Below the pieces are notes generated by a model. It was not told the origin of the DNA. It did no database searches and saw only the letters and a program-made list of their open reading frames with translations. Below, piece by piece: positions 22,455 to 33,590 of a stretch of DNA of 64,000 bases; position 1 is the first letter of the stretch; each line of letters starts with the position of its first letter. This DNA comes from Diphasiastrum complanatum (Eukaryota; Streptophyta; Lycopodiopsida; Lycopodiales; Lycopodiaceae), in contig CM055103.1 in assembly GCA_029204225.1 (NCBI GenBank), positions 27,082,293-27,146,292 on the forward strand, read 5' to 3'. The translations under genes were made by a program, and so were the position numbers.

Positions 22455-22645
22455 CATCTAACCACCCATGTGTGATGTGGTGGTTGAGGGCTCTTGGTGA
22501 TTGATCACCCAAGTTCAAAGCCCACCCATACATCTAACCACCCGTGTGTGATTTGGTGGTAGAGGGTTCTTGGTGTGGGATTGACCACCCGAGTTCAAAC
22601 CCCACCCACACATGGGCGATGTATGGGCAAAAACAAAAACAACTC
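22455..22645 (+). mobile_element. tRNA-derived SINE-like sequence, two tandem units
   Basis: Two units of about 78 bp start near AACCACCC at about 22459 and 22537. Each contains GGTGGTNGAGGG, which resembles a tRNA D-arm/A-box (GTGGTAGAGC). About 35 bp later comes GAGTTCAAACCCCAC, close to the tRNA B-box (GGTTCRANYCC). The second unit is followed by an A-rich tail (CAAAAACAAAAACAAC). This matches the head of plant tRNA-related SINEs, here in a dimeric arrangement. No target-site duplication was identified, and the unit could also be a decayed tRNA-like repeat of other origin. Confidence 0.45.
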
Positions 22646-22872
22646 TCATCTAATTTTTTGTTCCAATTGATTGGAGGACTAGCCCTACCTTTTCGACTTT
22701 TCACCCCCTTTAATATATTAAGAGGGCCGACAATCTTCAAATACTCCTCAATAGACTTTTGGAGGAACACAATGAATTCCAAAATTCACTTGAATTCACC
22801 AGCGGTTCCAGGAATTTGTAAACACTGTATATAACAACTCTTTGATTGATAACCTTAATAATACGAAGCAGC

Positions 22873-22900
22873 GCTAATGGTTTATATATATATATATATA
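22873..22900. repeat. (TA)n microsatellite at a Helitron-like junction
   Basis: A TA run ends exactly where the CTAG terminus begins. It is the presumed target of the insertion. Confidence 0.85.
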
Positions 22901-22930
22901 CTAGTAAAGAGTGCCCGCCAATGACGGGCA
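22901..22930 (-). mobile_element. Helitron-like 3' terminus 1
   Basis: On the minus strand a hairpin (6-bp stem TGCCCG/CGGGCA, 7-base loop, 22912-22930) is followed by 7 bases and then CTAG (22904-22901). The next base is T, in a TA-rich target. A subterminal hairpin, a CTRR end and insertion before T are the defining marks of Helitron 3' ends. The element body would extend to the right and include the GT-rich and satellite DNA. The 5' TC end was not located. Confidence 0.45.
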
Positions 22931-22935
22931 GTTGA

Positions 22936-23160
22936 GGGTGTGTGTGTGTGTGTGTACATGTATATGTATGTGTGTGGATCTGTGTATTTTTGTGCGTATA
23001 TGTCTATGTGTATGTTGTTGACGGGTGGCTGATGGTCGAGGCGTGCGGCCGAGCAGTCGATGTTGTGTGTGTGTGAAGTGGGTCTGTGTGAATGTGTGCA
23101 TGTGCGAAGTGTGTGAAGTGTGCAAAGTGTGTGTGCATGTGTGTGTGTGTACCATCAAAT
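22936..23160. repeat. GT-rich microsatellite cluster
   Basis: Several TG/GT runs are interrupted by short unique words, for example at 22936-22955, 23063-23074 and 23125-23150. They create artificial Thr/His- and Cys/Val-rich frames on both strands that are not genes. Confidence 0.8.
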
Positions 23161-23224
23161 TCACAAGTGCTGCGGGTGCTGTTGTAACTGGTGCTATTGT
23201 TGCTACTGCATGTATGTGTATGTG

Positions 23225-24590
23225 GGTTCGTCTTGACGTGCAGCACTGGATGGAACAGATGGCATGCAAGACGGAGCCCGTTCGGCGATACTGGACCACG
23301 TCTCGAAAATGCCAAAAAGTAGTCCATTTATTGTGCTCTAGTGGCGTTCCTCCCAACACGAAGGGCGTTTTGAAGCATACAACGTCGAAATTGAGCAACA
23401 ACTGGTCCAGTGGGTTCGTGTTGAGCCCGCGAACCTCTGGACACTTACCGTCCGAGGTTCTGACTGTTTTTTACTGAATCCGACCAATTCTTGACTCGAC
23501 GGGCCTAGAATCCCAAGACTGCATTTAGGGTTTCTAGTTTGGATGCATGTTTCGCTTGTGAGTATTGAACCGTTTGGAGCCCGGTGGGTTTGCCATGGTG
23601 TAGCACAGGACAAAACAGAGGGTCTGAAATACGGATTTCGTTCGGCGACAATGGACCAATTCTGGGGAATATTGGAAAGTAGTCCATTTAGTGGCATTCT
23701 CCTCGACAGCAAGGGCATTTCCAAACAAACGACGTCAAAATTAGCTGCAAATGGTCTTGTGTCGAGCCCACGAACCTGTGGACACCTCCTATCTGAAGCT
23801 CTGACTTTTTTTTATTGAATTTGACCAATTCTTGGCTCCACAAGCCTAGAATTCTAGCACTACGTTTAGGGTTTCTGGTTCGGACGCCCATTTCGCTGTG
23901 AGTACTGAACTATTTGGAGCCCAGTTTAGTGTTGTAGGTTCGTATCGGCGTGCAACATAGGATGGAACAAACGGTCTGAAAAACGGACTTCGTTCGGCAA
24001 CACTGGATCGGTTCTCAAAGATGTTGGAAAATAGTCCATTTAGTGGCATTCCCCCCGACAAAAAGGTCGTTTTCAGACAAACGACATCAAAATTGAACTG
24101 CAAATAGTCTGGTGGGTTCGTGTCGAGCCCATGAACCTGTGGACACCTCTCAACCGAAGTTCTGACCATTTTTTACTTAATCTGACCAATTTATGGCTCG
24201 ACGGGCCTAGAATCCCAGCACTACGTTTAGAGTTTCGGGTTTGGATGCATGTTCCGCTGTGAGTATTGAACCATAGGAGCCCAGATTAGTGTCGTAGGTT
24301 TGTATCAGCATGCTGCTCAGGACGGAACTGACAGTATGAAAAATGGATTTCGTTCGGCGACACTGGACCGGTTCTCAGGGATGTTGGAAAGTAGTTCATT
24401 TAGTGGCATTTCCCCCGTCAAAAAGGTCATTTCCGGACAAACAGTGTCAGAATTAAGCTACAAGTGGTCCTGTGGGTTCATGTCGAGCAGCACAGTATGG
24501 AACGAACGGCAGGCAAAACGGACTCCGTTCGGTGACACTGGACCACTTCTCGTGAATGCCAAGAAGTAGTCCATTTATTGTGCCCTAATT
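23225..24590. repeat. Approximately 355-bp satellite-like tandem array, 4 to 5 units
   Basis: Units begin at a GGATGGAAC-like word at about 23241, 23602, 23953, 24312 and 24489, giving periods near 360, 351, 359 and 177 bp. Each full unit carries CGTTCGGCGA-ACTGGACC, AGTAGTCCATTTA, GTGGGTTCGTGT-GAGCCC, GAACCTCTGGACAC and CTAGAATCCC in that order. The first and last units share one variant (TTTATTGTGC-CTA), and the three middle units share another (TTTAGTGGCATTC). The fourth unit is cut to half length. Confidence 0.85.
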
Positions 24591-24896
24591 GAAAAGTGCA
24601 TTCTATTGTCAAATATCAGCAAGCATAGCCGCCATCCCAATCGCATCGAAACTCTATTAAGACTGCAAAGACGTAAAGTGCCAAAAGCACCATAAGGGAT
24701 TGGTAGCCCACAAAAACATGGCAATTACCATATGAGGGGGAAAGTGCTAGGTTAGATTGTTTTTTTAAAGCCTCGAGATCTCAAAATCCAAATTGCTAAT
24801 CTGATAGTCTTGACTTTTGCTTAGGATTTCAAAACACAGAGATAATATTAGGAAGCAATTTTTAACTAACATAATTGCTTAATTTCCTCTCTTAAA

Positions 24897-26555
<1,659 letters not shown>

Positions 26556-26559
26556 TTAG

Positions 26560-27170
26560 CGAGCATATCAGTGAGGATCCACAAATGCAATAGCTCTATC
26601 ACTGCTATTTCTATCTCAACACTCTCTGCAACATCGTCTTTTCTCATCTACAGTTTCACACCGATCTTGAGATGCTCTGTCACTACCCTACTGAGATCAG
26701 GTGTTGCTCTGCGAACTGAGGTAGTGTCAGAATTGGCACCCCGTTGCAGATGCTCTCAAGGGTGGAATTCCAACCGTAGCGGCTCATGAAGCCTCCTGTG
26801 GAAGGATGAGGGAGGATGCCCAACTATGGCACCCAGGTGGAAATGTTCAAGCCACAGTTATGGGTTTGAAAAAGGAAACCTTCTGGAACATCTGTGGCTT
26901 CTGTTGCAGATGGTGGTAGATTCTGCTTCTTCCAACAATTTCGTATATTCTTCTCTTCTATTTCTTTGGGCACCGAATCGCTCTCCTTCAGTCGCAATTG
27001 TTCTTTTTGCTCCAACTCCTTTTGCTTGCGTTTCTCCTTCATCTTTCGCTATTGCCTTTCTTTATGTCTAGCTTCTCGCTCCTTCGACTCCTACTCCTCC
27101 TTCAGATCCAACTGCTTTTGTATTCATTCCGTCTCTTTCTCTTCCCTTGCTAGCTGCCTTCAGAATATTG
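26560..27170 (-). pseudogene. UDP-glycosyltransferase C-terminal pseudogene (PSPG region)
   Basis: The minus strand encodes the sugar-donor half of a plant family-1 glycosyltransferase. DVPEGFLFQTHNCGLNISTWVP (27.0-26.85 kb in two parts) leads into the PSPG box: [23 protein letters not shown] and PQFAEQHL (26.84-26.68 kb). A TAG replaces the conserved glutamine after the WVP motif, the HCGW core reads RYGW, and TAG TGA stops follow the box, so it cannot be active. Upstream lies a Lys/Glu-rich charged stretch (KEKRKQKELEQKEQLRLKE) with its own stops, longer than the usual loop here. The N-terminal acceptor-binding half was not seen. The CAG-to-TAG, CAC-to-CGC and TGC-to-TAC-type changes are mostly transitions, as expected of old methylated DNA. 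The family call is secure; the subfamily is unknown. Confidence 0.82.
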
Positions 27171-27388
27171 AGCAGTGAATCCACACAAAGCGCTTGAACA
27201 TATAGTGTGTGTGTGCGTGCCCATGACCGTGAGAGAGACCATGATCATGAGAGAAATAGAGGGAACACGAAATTTGAATTTATGGAGGTGGGCCCAGCTT
27301 ATGAAATATGTATTGAAAAGAGGGCATGCATCCTACTCTCACACATACATACACATGCATGTGTCCAAAAACCCTCCTCCCCTTACAT

Positions 27389-27528
27389 GCATGGGAGAGG
27401 GCCATACATGCATCCCCCTCCCCATTATTTTTAATGAAAAACCTGTGTATGCATGGGTGAGGGGAGGAGGATGCATGGTGCACCCATACACATGCGCAAA
27501 AGCGTACATAAGTTTAAATATATATATA
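27389..27528. repeat. Dispersed repeat copy 1, ending in (TA)n
   Basis: The same order of words occurs at 38582-38738: GAGGGCCAT, CATACATGCATCCCCCTCCC, ATGCATGGGTGAGGGGAGGA, ACACATGC, GTACATAAGTTTA and a TA run. Identity is high by eye. The Helitron-like end at 27531 begins directly after this copy. Confidence 0.8.
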
Positions 27529-27530
27529 GA

Positions 27531-27560
27531 CTAGTAATGGGTGCCCGTCGTCGACAGGCA
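27531..27560 (-). mobile_element. Helitron-like 3' terminus 2
   Basis: On the minus strand a near-perfect 19-base palindrome (27560-27542, arms TGCC-GTCG/CGAC-GGCA) is followed by 7 bases, CTAG (27534-27531) and a T. Hairpin length, 7-base spacing, TTACTAG word and TA-rich target all match terminus 1. Two independent copies make a common element family likely. The body to the right contains the 20-bp minisatellite. The 5' end was not found. Confidence 0.45.
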
Positions 27561-27639
27561 ATGGAGGCCGATCTAGGTGACGGCTGATGATTTGGATGGT
27601 GGCCAATCTCGCACATCTCGCATCTCGAATATCTAACAT

Positions 27640-28090
27640 TTGAGTTTTTGGAAAAATTCGAGCCTTTGGAAAAATTTGAGTCCTTGAAAAAATTTGAGCC
27701 TTCAGAAAAGTTCGAGTCTTCGGAAAAATTCGAGTTTTTTGAAACAACAAATTGAGTCTTTGAAAAAATTTGAGTCTTCGAAAAAATTTGAGTCTTTCAA
27801 AAAATTTGACTTGATAGTACAAAGGGTCCTTTGATCCTTTAGAAAAATTCGAGTTGAGAGTTCGATCCTTCAAAAAGAAATCAAGTCTTTGGAGAAATTT
27901 GATCCTTGGAAAAAATTTGAGTCATTGGAAAAATTCAAGTCTTCGAAAAAATTCGAGTCTTTGGAAAAATTTGATCTTTTGGAAAAATTCGAGTCATTGG
28001 AAAAATTCAAATTCTAAGAAAAATTTGAGTCATTTTAAAAATTCGATCCATTGGAAAACTTCGAGTCTTTGGAAAAATTTGAGTCGTTGA
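27640..28090. repeat. 20-21-bp minisatellite, about 20 units
   Basis: The unit is about TTTGGAAAAATTCGAGTC with variants in each copy. Because the unit length is near a multiple of three only in places, both strands show long biased open frames (Ser-Leu-Trp-Lys-Asn on plus, Lys-Phe-Phe-Arg-Leu on minus) that have no coding meaning. Confidence 0.85.
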
Positions 28091-28114
28091 TGAGCGACAG
28101 CAATGATTTAGGAG

Positions 28115-28350
28115 GAAAGTCGATGGGTGTCAAGAAATTTCAATGTTGGGTGTCGAAAAATTACAAATCTTGGGTATCGAACAATTTTGACTTTGGATCT
28201 CCAAAAATTCTGAGTTTCGGTATCGAAAAATTCTGACTTTGGATCTCGAAAAATTCTGATTTGGTATTGAAAATGTACAAATTTTCTGAGTCAATCCCGT
28301 ATCGAAAAATTGCGGATTTTTCAAGTCGATTCGGTATCAAAAATTCTAAT
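28115..28350. repeat. Related AAAAATT-containing repeat, second block
   Basis: About ten diverged units of 20-30 bp share TATCGAAAAATTCTGA and CTTTGGATCTC. The shared GAAAAATT core suggests it derives from the neighbouring minisatellite. Confidence 0.65.
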
Positions 28351-28480
28351 TTTGGATTTCAATCTTTGGGCATGGAAAAAATCCGATAGTGGATTTTTTC
28401 GATCTTCTGCTCATAAAGTAAACACAGAGTAGGTGGTGGGACTACAAACCTTCGAGAATGATAGAAAAAATCTACACAAA

Positions 28481-28483
<3 letters not shown>

Positions 28484-28520
<37 letters not shown>
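28484..28520. repeat. (TG)n microsatellite
   Basis: A perfect TG run of about 18 units, followed by a 13-base G run near 28565-28577. Confidence 0.9.
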
Positions 28521-28521
<1 letters not shown>

Positions 28522-28780
28522 ATTGATACAAAAGCCGATGTCGTGCGGCTAAAGGTCAAAGGTGAGGGGGGGGGGGCAATGTTCTTATATGTGTAGATGT
28601 GTGGGGAGTGCCCGCTAAAGGCAAGCATGATTAGATGCGGCCAAAGTATGGTCGACCAATGCTTTGGACGAGGGTGGATGGATTGGGGAGGAGAGGTCTT
28701 GTGGGGTAGGTGGAGTGTGAGTCTGCTTGTCGATGGCATTGAATGGGCAAGATGGCAAGGGAAGGGGAAACATACGGGGT

Positions 28781-28878
28781 GGGTAGAGTGTGGGTCATGT
28801 GCTTGTGGGTGGGTTGGCAAGGGAAGAATGGGTAGAGTGTGGGTCATGTGCTTGTGGGTGGGTTGGCAAGAGAAGGAT
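28781..28878. repeat. 49-bp tandem duplication
   Basis: Two nearly identical copies (28781-28829 and 28830-28878) begin GGGTAGAGTGTGGGTCATGT. A related GGGTGGAGTG word follows near 28880. Confidence 0.85.
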
Positions 28879-28899
28879 GATCACATGGGGTGGGTGGAG

Positions 28900-29464
28900 T
28901 GAGGGTGAGCTCACTAATGGTTTCTAAATCCCCCCACTACATAGTTAAGAAAGGGGGTCTTTTATATTTGTTTTTGGAGGGGGGGGGGGGGGGATCTTCT
29001 GGTCCACATTTAAAAAGAAATGTAGTTTGGGTTGGAGAGGGGTAGCCCCCCGAAGGTCAAAGATAGAAGGGAATGTGTGTGGTCAAGGTTCGCCAGATGT
29101 TAAAGTCTATAAAATAGAGTTTTGGTCATTAATAATAGACATTTACTCTTAGTTCATGGCACATTCACTCAACCCTTGACTTGGCACCGTGAAAGTCAAA
29201 GGGGGCCAAAATGTTTTGTGTGCCTCATATCTCCCTCATCATCTCCACCCTCCCATCATCCATCCCCTCCTCTTTTTTTTTTTCAAGCATCATTCCTTTA
29301 GTTTATCATTGAGATCGTCCTAATCCTTCACCTCTTATGGATCTCTATCCCAATGTTTTGATGTCTTCTCCCTTCACTTGTCATTCTCTTTTTCGTTTAT
29401 CATCATCACCTCCTCCTTCTCTTCCGAGTCTTGGTACCCCTTCTTCCCTCTCTTCCAAGTCTTG
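28900..29464. other. Unassigned stretch before Copia D
   Basis: It holds a G-run of about 15 bases at 28979-28993 and CT/TCC-rich DNA. No gene was seen. Two copies of GAGTCTTGGTACCCC / AAGTCTTGGTACCCC lie at 29427-29441 and 29457-29471, so the Copia D target was itself a short local repeat. Confidence 0.5.
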
Positions 29465-29471
29465 GTACCCC

Positions 29472-29748
29472 AGTTAGAATTAAAGTAGAATCACTGTGCT
29501 GCTGTACTATACTGTGGTCCTATCAGTTGATAAGGATCAGTTGGCCTCGCCACGAGGCAAGTCGACGGGACACGCATCCAGCCAACGGCAACCTGGGTCA
29601 TGCATGGGTTGCCTGAGTGAACAACTATATGTACAGTGTAATTTCATTTTGAGAAATACAGTTGCTATGTGAGCTTGCTGTGGAGAGTGTTTTCTGTTTG
29701 TGTTACCGTGTAGCATGATCTGTGTTCCTGTGCAAAGCAAATTCTAAG
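29472..29748 (+). repeat. 5' LTR of Copia D
   Basis: 277 bp; starts AGTTAGAATTAAAG and ends AAATTCTAAG just before the primer site. The inner 8 bases TTAGAATT/AATTCTAA form a perfect inverted repeat. Nearly all of it recurs at 34592-34864. Confidence 0.92.
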
Positions 29749-29749
29749 T

Positions 29750-29761
29750 TGGTATCAGAGC
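29750..29761 (+). other. Primer binding site of Copia D (tRNA-iMet)
   Basis: TGGTATCAGAGC is an exact match to the common plant Copia primer site, directly after the LTR. Confidence 0.9.
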
Positions 29762-31031
29762 CGTACAGGGAGTGTACACAGTACAACATCGTCGTTGAAG
29801 AGAGCTTTAGGAGAACTGTCTTCTGAGAGTTCGGGGTTTATGGAGGGTTGAAGACGGAAGGAGAAACACTGGTGCAGAGAGTTTAGCACACTGGAGTTTG
29901 AGACTGTGTGAGGATTCAGAGACAAGGGTTGTCGGTTGAATCAGAATCTCAGCAAATAGAATTCTGAAATTCTGAAGCAGGCTATTTGGTCTTTGCAGTT
30001 GGTGTGCATTCAATCGGACACCGTTTGATAAACGGATTAAAGCATCAGCTTTCCAGTAGTAGGGCAACCTTAGAGCAGTTGATTTGGCCAGCCAGAGAGC
30101 TGTGAAAAGCAAGCCAAGATCAAAATTGTGAGAAAAATTCTGGCCTAGGGTCTTGAAGCATATGAGCAAGGTTTTCTCTCTATACTGATCTGTTTTTGAA
30201 GCTGTAAAAGCCTGTAGCAGGGTGCCCTAGCAGTGCGAATCAATTTTGACGTGGTCGTGGACAGCCGCGCTTCAGTTGTGAAGCAATCAGAACCTTGAGG
30301 GCAGCCATAGCAAGAAAAGCTTGGAAGAGAAGGAGATGGATGTTGTGGAGGAGGTCGCGGGACTGTTCGCACGAGGAACCAAGAGAAATGCATAGTGTTT
30401 TGAAGTGTCCAACGGCTTCAGAAGTGTAGTTCGACGCACCGATGCAAGGAAGTCCACAAGATCATCTCCACAACGATCGATGGACATGATTAATTGCATC
30501 TGGACCACAGAATTAAAACCTGTCGTTGGATTTAACTGAAGTGGGCCCTGAAGAATTGAAGTGCATTCTGGCATTCAACTTCAATAAAAATTTTCAAAGT
30601 GAAAGTGGAGTTGGGTCCCTTCACAAGTGAAGAGTGAAGTTTCTTCAAACAGTTCAAAAACAAGGAAAATCCCTATTTTTGGGTCCTTTGCCCGTTTTGA
30701 CCCAAACGAAAGGCTATAACCTCCAAAAAAAGGGCACCCGAACTGTACTCACAAGTACGGTACAACAAAATAGAGTGATTGCACGGAGAAAGTATTCAAA
30801 GTGTGCCAAAAGTGATTTCACCATTCCATTGGGCACATAGTTGGGAGTTGACGACTGAGTGCATTTCGGAAGGCGACGCCGATTTGGCTTTCAAATAGGT
30901 GGAAAAGCAACAAGTGGCCTAGTAAGGGAAAAAGTGCAGGTCATTATTCTCAACTTCTGACATCACAGTTGGCCTCGGCATATTGCTTTTAGCCTACGAC
31001 AGAAGTTTCAAGAAGTTTTGCGTTGGCAAAC
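29762..31031 (+). other. Leader of Copia D
   Basis: A 1.27-kb stretch without a convincing reading frame lies between primer site and gag. It is long for a plant Copia leader. The frames seen on either strand carry no family motif. Confidence 0.5.
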
Positions 31032-31950
31032 ATGGAAGAGTCCATTTTGAGTGAAAGTAGCAAATTGGACGGGATTTCCAACTATGTAGTGTGGAAATTC
31101 AAAATGAAAAACATCCTGATGGAGAAAGACGTGTGGGAAGTCATCACAGGTGATGAGAGAAGGCCGCCAAGTGAAGCGGATATCAAAGTGTTCAACAAAA
31201 AGATGAGGAAAGCTTTGACCTTCATTAACTTGTCAGTGAAGGATCACATCATTACCCACATTTGTGATGTTGTTACACCCAGACAGGCATGGGATGTGCT
31301 AAAGGAGCAGTTCGAGACGTCAAATCCGTCAAGAATCATGTTTCTGAAGTCAAAACTGAATAGTGCCCGAATGGAACAAGGAGAGCACATTCAAACGTAC
31401 ATGACCAGAATCAAGACAATGAGGGATGAACTGCATTCCATTGGTGGGCGCATACGTGATGTGAAGCTAGTGCACAATGCATTGTGCGGCATTTCATAAC
31501 CCTATCATATGTTTGTGAGTGGAATAGCAGCAAGAGAAAGATTGTCAACCTTTGACGAGCTCATAAGAATCTTGATGCAGAAAGAGCAACGGCGAGAAAT
31601 GGTGAAAGCTAGACGTCAAAATACTGACGATCAGGCACTTGCGACATGTCAAAACAAGGCAAGGGCAAGAGCAAGAAGAAGTCTAAGCAACAATTTTCCA
31701 AGACTCGGGAGGATGAGGGATCTTCCAGTAAGACCAAGAAGAAAGGCAAGTGCTTCCATTGTGGTAAAAAGGGCCATTGGAAGAGTGAATGTCACAAATT
31801 CCTGGAGGAACAAGGCAAGGGAAAACCAAAACAAGCAGGTAACCTTGTCGATGAGGGTGAGATTGAACACTCTAGTATCTTCATATCTGCATTGTCATCT
31901 AATCAAGATGATCAAGCGTGGTATATTGACTCGGAGCCACAAGACACATG
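31032..31950 (+). pseudogene. Copia D gag with CCHC zinc knuckle
   Basis: ATG at 31032 opens a 155-codon frame with the Copia gag motifs NYVVWKFKMKNILME, NLSVKDHIITHICD, AWDVLKEQFET and LKSKLNSARMEQGEHI. TAA at 31497 interrupts it and the gag sequence resumes in frame (FVSGIAARERLSTFDELI). A frameshift near 31640 leads to a Lys-rich segment and an intact zinc knuckle CFHCGKKGHWKSEC at 31751-31792. Gag would form the particle and bind the element RNA. Confidence 0.88.
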
Positions 31951-33590
31951 ACAGGTAACAAGAATTGGTTCAGTAGCTTGAAAGTGTTGGATAATGGAAC
32001 GTCCGTTTCACAAGCAAATGGTGAGGTGTGCAAGATCAAGGGGATAGCACCGTTTCAATCCAACTACCTAATGGCAAAATCAAGATGATCAGGGAAGTAC
32101 TTTATGTACCAGGTCTGAAGAAAAATCTACTTTTTGTTGGAGTCATTACTGATCAAAAGTTTAAAGTAGAATTTGTCCATGATCGTTGCTTTGTGAAGGA
32201 TGTGAACCAAAAAATCAAAGTTATTGCGGGGTTGAATGCAACAATCAAGGGGCAACATGGAATCGTATCGTCCATTCCATTGCAAACTGAGTTGTGGCAT
32301 AAGAGGCTTGGTCACTTGAACTTGGGAAGCCTCAGTTTGATGAGGAAATTGGAGATGGTAACAGGATTGCCTACCATAGAAGACCACTTGAAATCGATGT
32401 GCGAATCTGTGTATATGGAAAGCAGCATCGAGAGAAGTTCAATAAAGGTGGTGTTGCAAGAGCAAAGAACATCTTGGATTTAATTCACACAGATTTATGC
32501 GGGCCTATGAGGACCATGTCCTTAGGTAAAGCCTTCTATTTCATGACCTTTATTGATGATATGTCACGTAAGATGTGGATCTATTTCTTGAAGAAGAAAT
32601 CAAATGCATTTGACAACTTCAAGAGCTTCAAAGCATTGGTAAAAAATCAGACAGGTAGGAAGATCAAAGTCCTAAGATAAGATAGTGGAGGTGAGTAGAA
32701 GTCTAATGACTTCAATGATCTTTGTGATCAATGTGGGATCAAAAGACAATTTACGCAAGCTCATACTCCTGCTCTCAATGCTGTAGCTGAGCGCAAGAAT
32801 CATACGATTATGGAAAGTGCCAGATCTATGCTAGCTGAGATGAAACTACCAAAAGATTTCTGGTCAGAAGCATGCAGTACGACAGTCTATCAAATATAAG
32901 TCCTACCATTGCCATACCAAAGATAACGGCTGAGGAAGCATTCACGAAGAAGAAGCCAAAGGTGAACCATTTGCAAATCTTTGGATGTAAGGCCTTTGTA
33001 CACATTCATAAGGAAGAGAGACGTAAACTTGATGTAAAAGCTATCAAGTGTATATTCCTAGGACATAATGATCGTGTGAAAGGCTATAGATGTTTTGATC
33101 CAGTGGAAAACAAAATCCATATAAGCCGTGATGTTATATTTGATGAATCCAAGATGTATGAAGACAAGGATGCTGAGAAGATAGATACATCTAGTGGGAA
33201 AGATCGTATAGTGAGGATACCACCTGATGATGATCCATTCATTGACCTTCCAAGTGATGAAAATGAGGATACATCTCAAGATACTACTACTCAACCTCAA
33301 GAGACAGGTTGGAGAGGTAGAGACAAACCTTTTGGTGCGAGAACGATTAAAGTTGCAGGTGACAAACGCAAGGAGAAGGATGTACCGTGGGATACATTTT
33401 CACAGGAAGCCGATCACCTGACAGGAAGCTCCCTAAGTGGTTTGAGAGATTGTTGGAGAGGTGCGACATGGATGATTTTCCAGGATCATCTAGCCAGGGA
33501 GAGCTACGAAGATCAAGAAGACACAACCTGAAAGGTATGAAGCAAATTATGCTCTCTTATCTAGCATTATTCAAAGCAAAGAACCTTTGA
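31890..33590 (+). pseudogene. Copia D protease and integrase region
   Basis: The protease begins AWYIDS at about 31915. A one-base loss around 31932-31935 destroys the DSG active-site triad and shifts the frame. The protease C-terminal part (VLYVPGLKKNLLFVG) is in another frame. The pre-integrase zinc region contains LWHKRLGHLNLGSL. The integrase core includes FMTFIDDMSRKMWIYFLKKK, then TAA and TAG stops around 32680-32698, an AERKNHTIMES segment and the FGCKAFVHIHKEERRKLD C-terminal part. The gene is broken at several catalytic places. Confidence 0.85.

Noticed and set aside
22901-23477. Thr/His-rich and Cys/Val-rich frames up to 166 codons
   Set aside because: They come from GT microsatellites and the start of the satellite array, with no domains, and frames exist on both strands.
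27514-28090. Repetitive Lys-Phe-Phe and Ser-Leu-Trp-Lys frames that look like a repeat protein
   Set aside because: They are products of the 20-bp minisatellite read in either direction, with unit drift and stops.
27640-28350. Possible CRISPR-like array
   Set aside because: Repeats are directly contiguous without unique spacers, diverged, and in a plant genome.
29807-30574. Minus-strand frames of 80-120 codons in the Copia D leader
   Set aside because: No recognisable domain, opposite to the element strand, and inside an element with identified parts.
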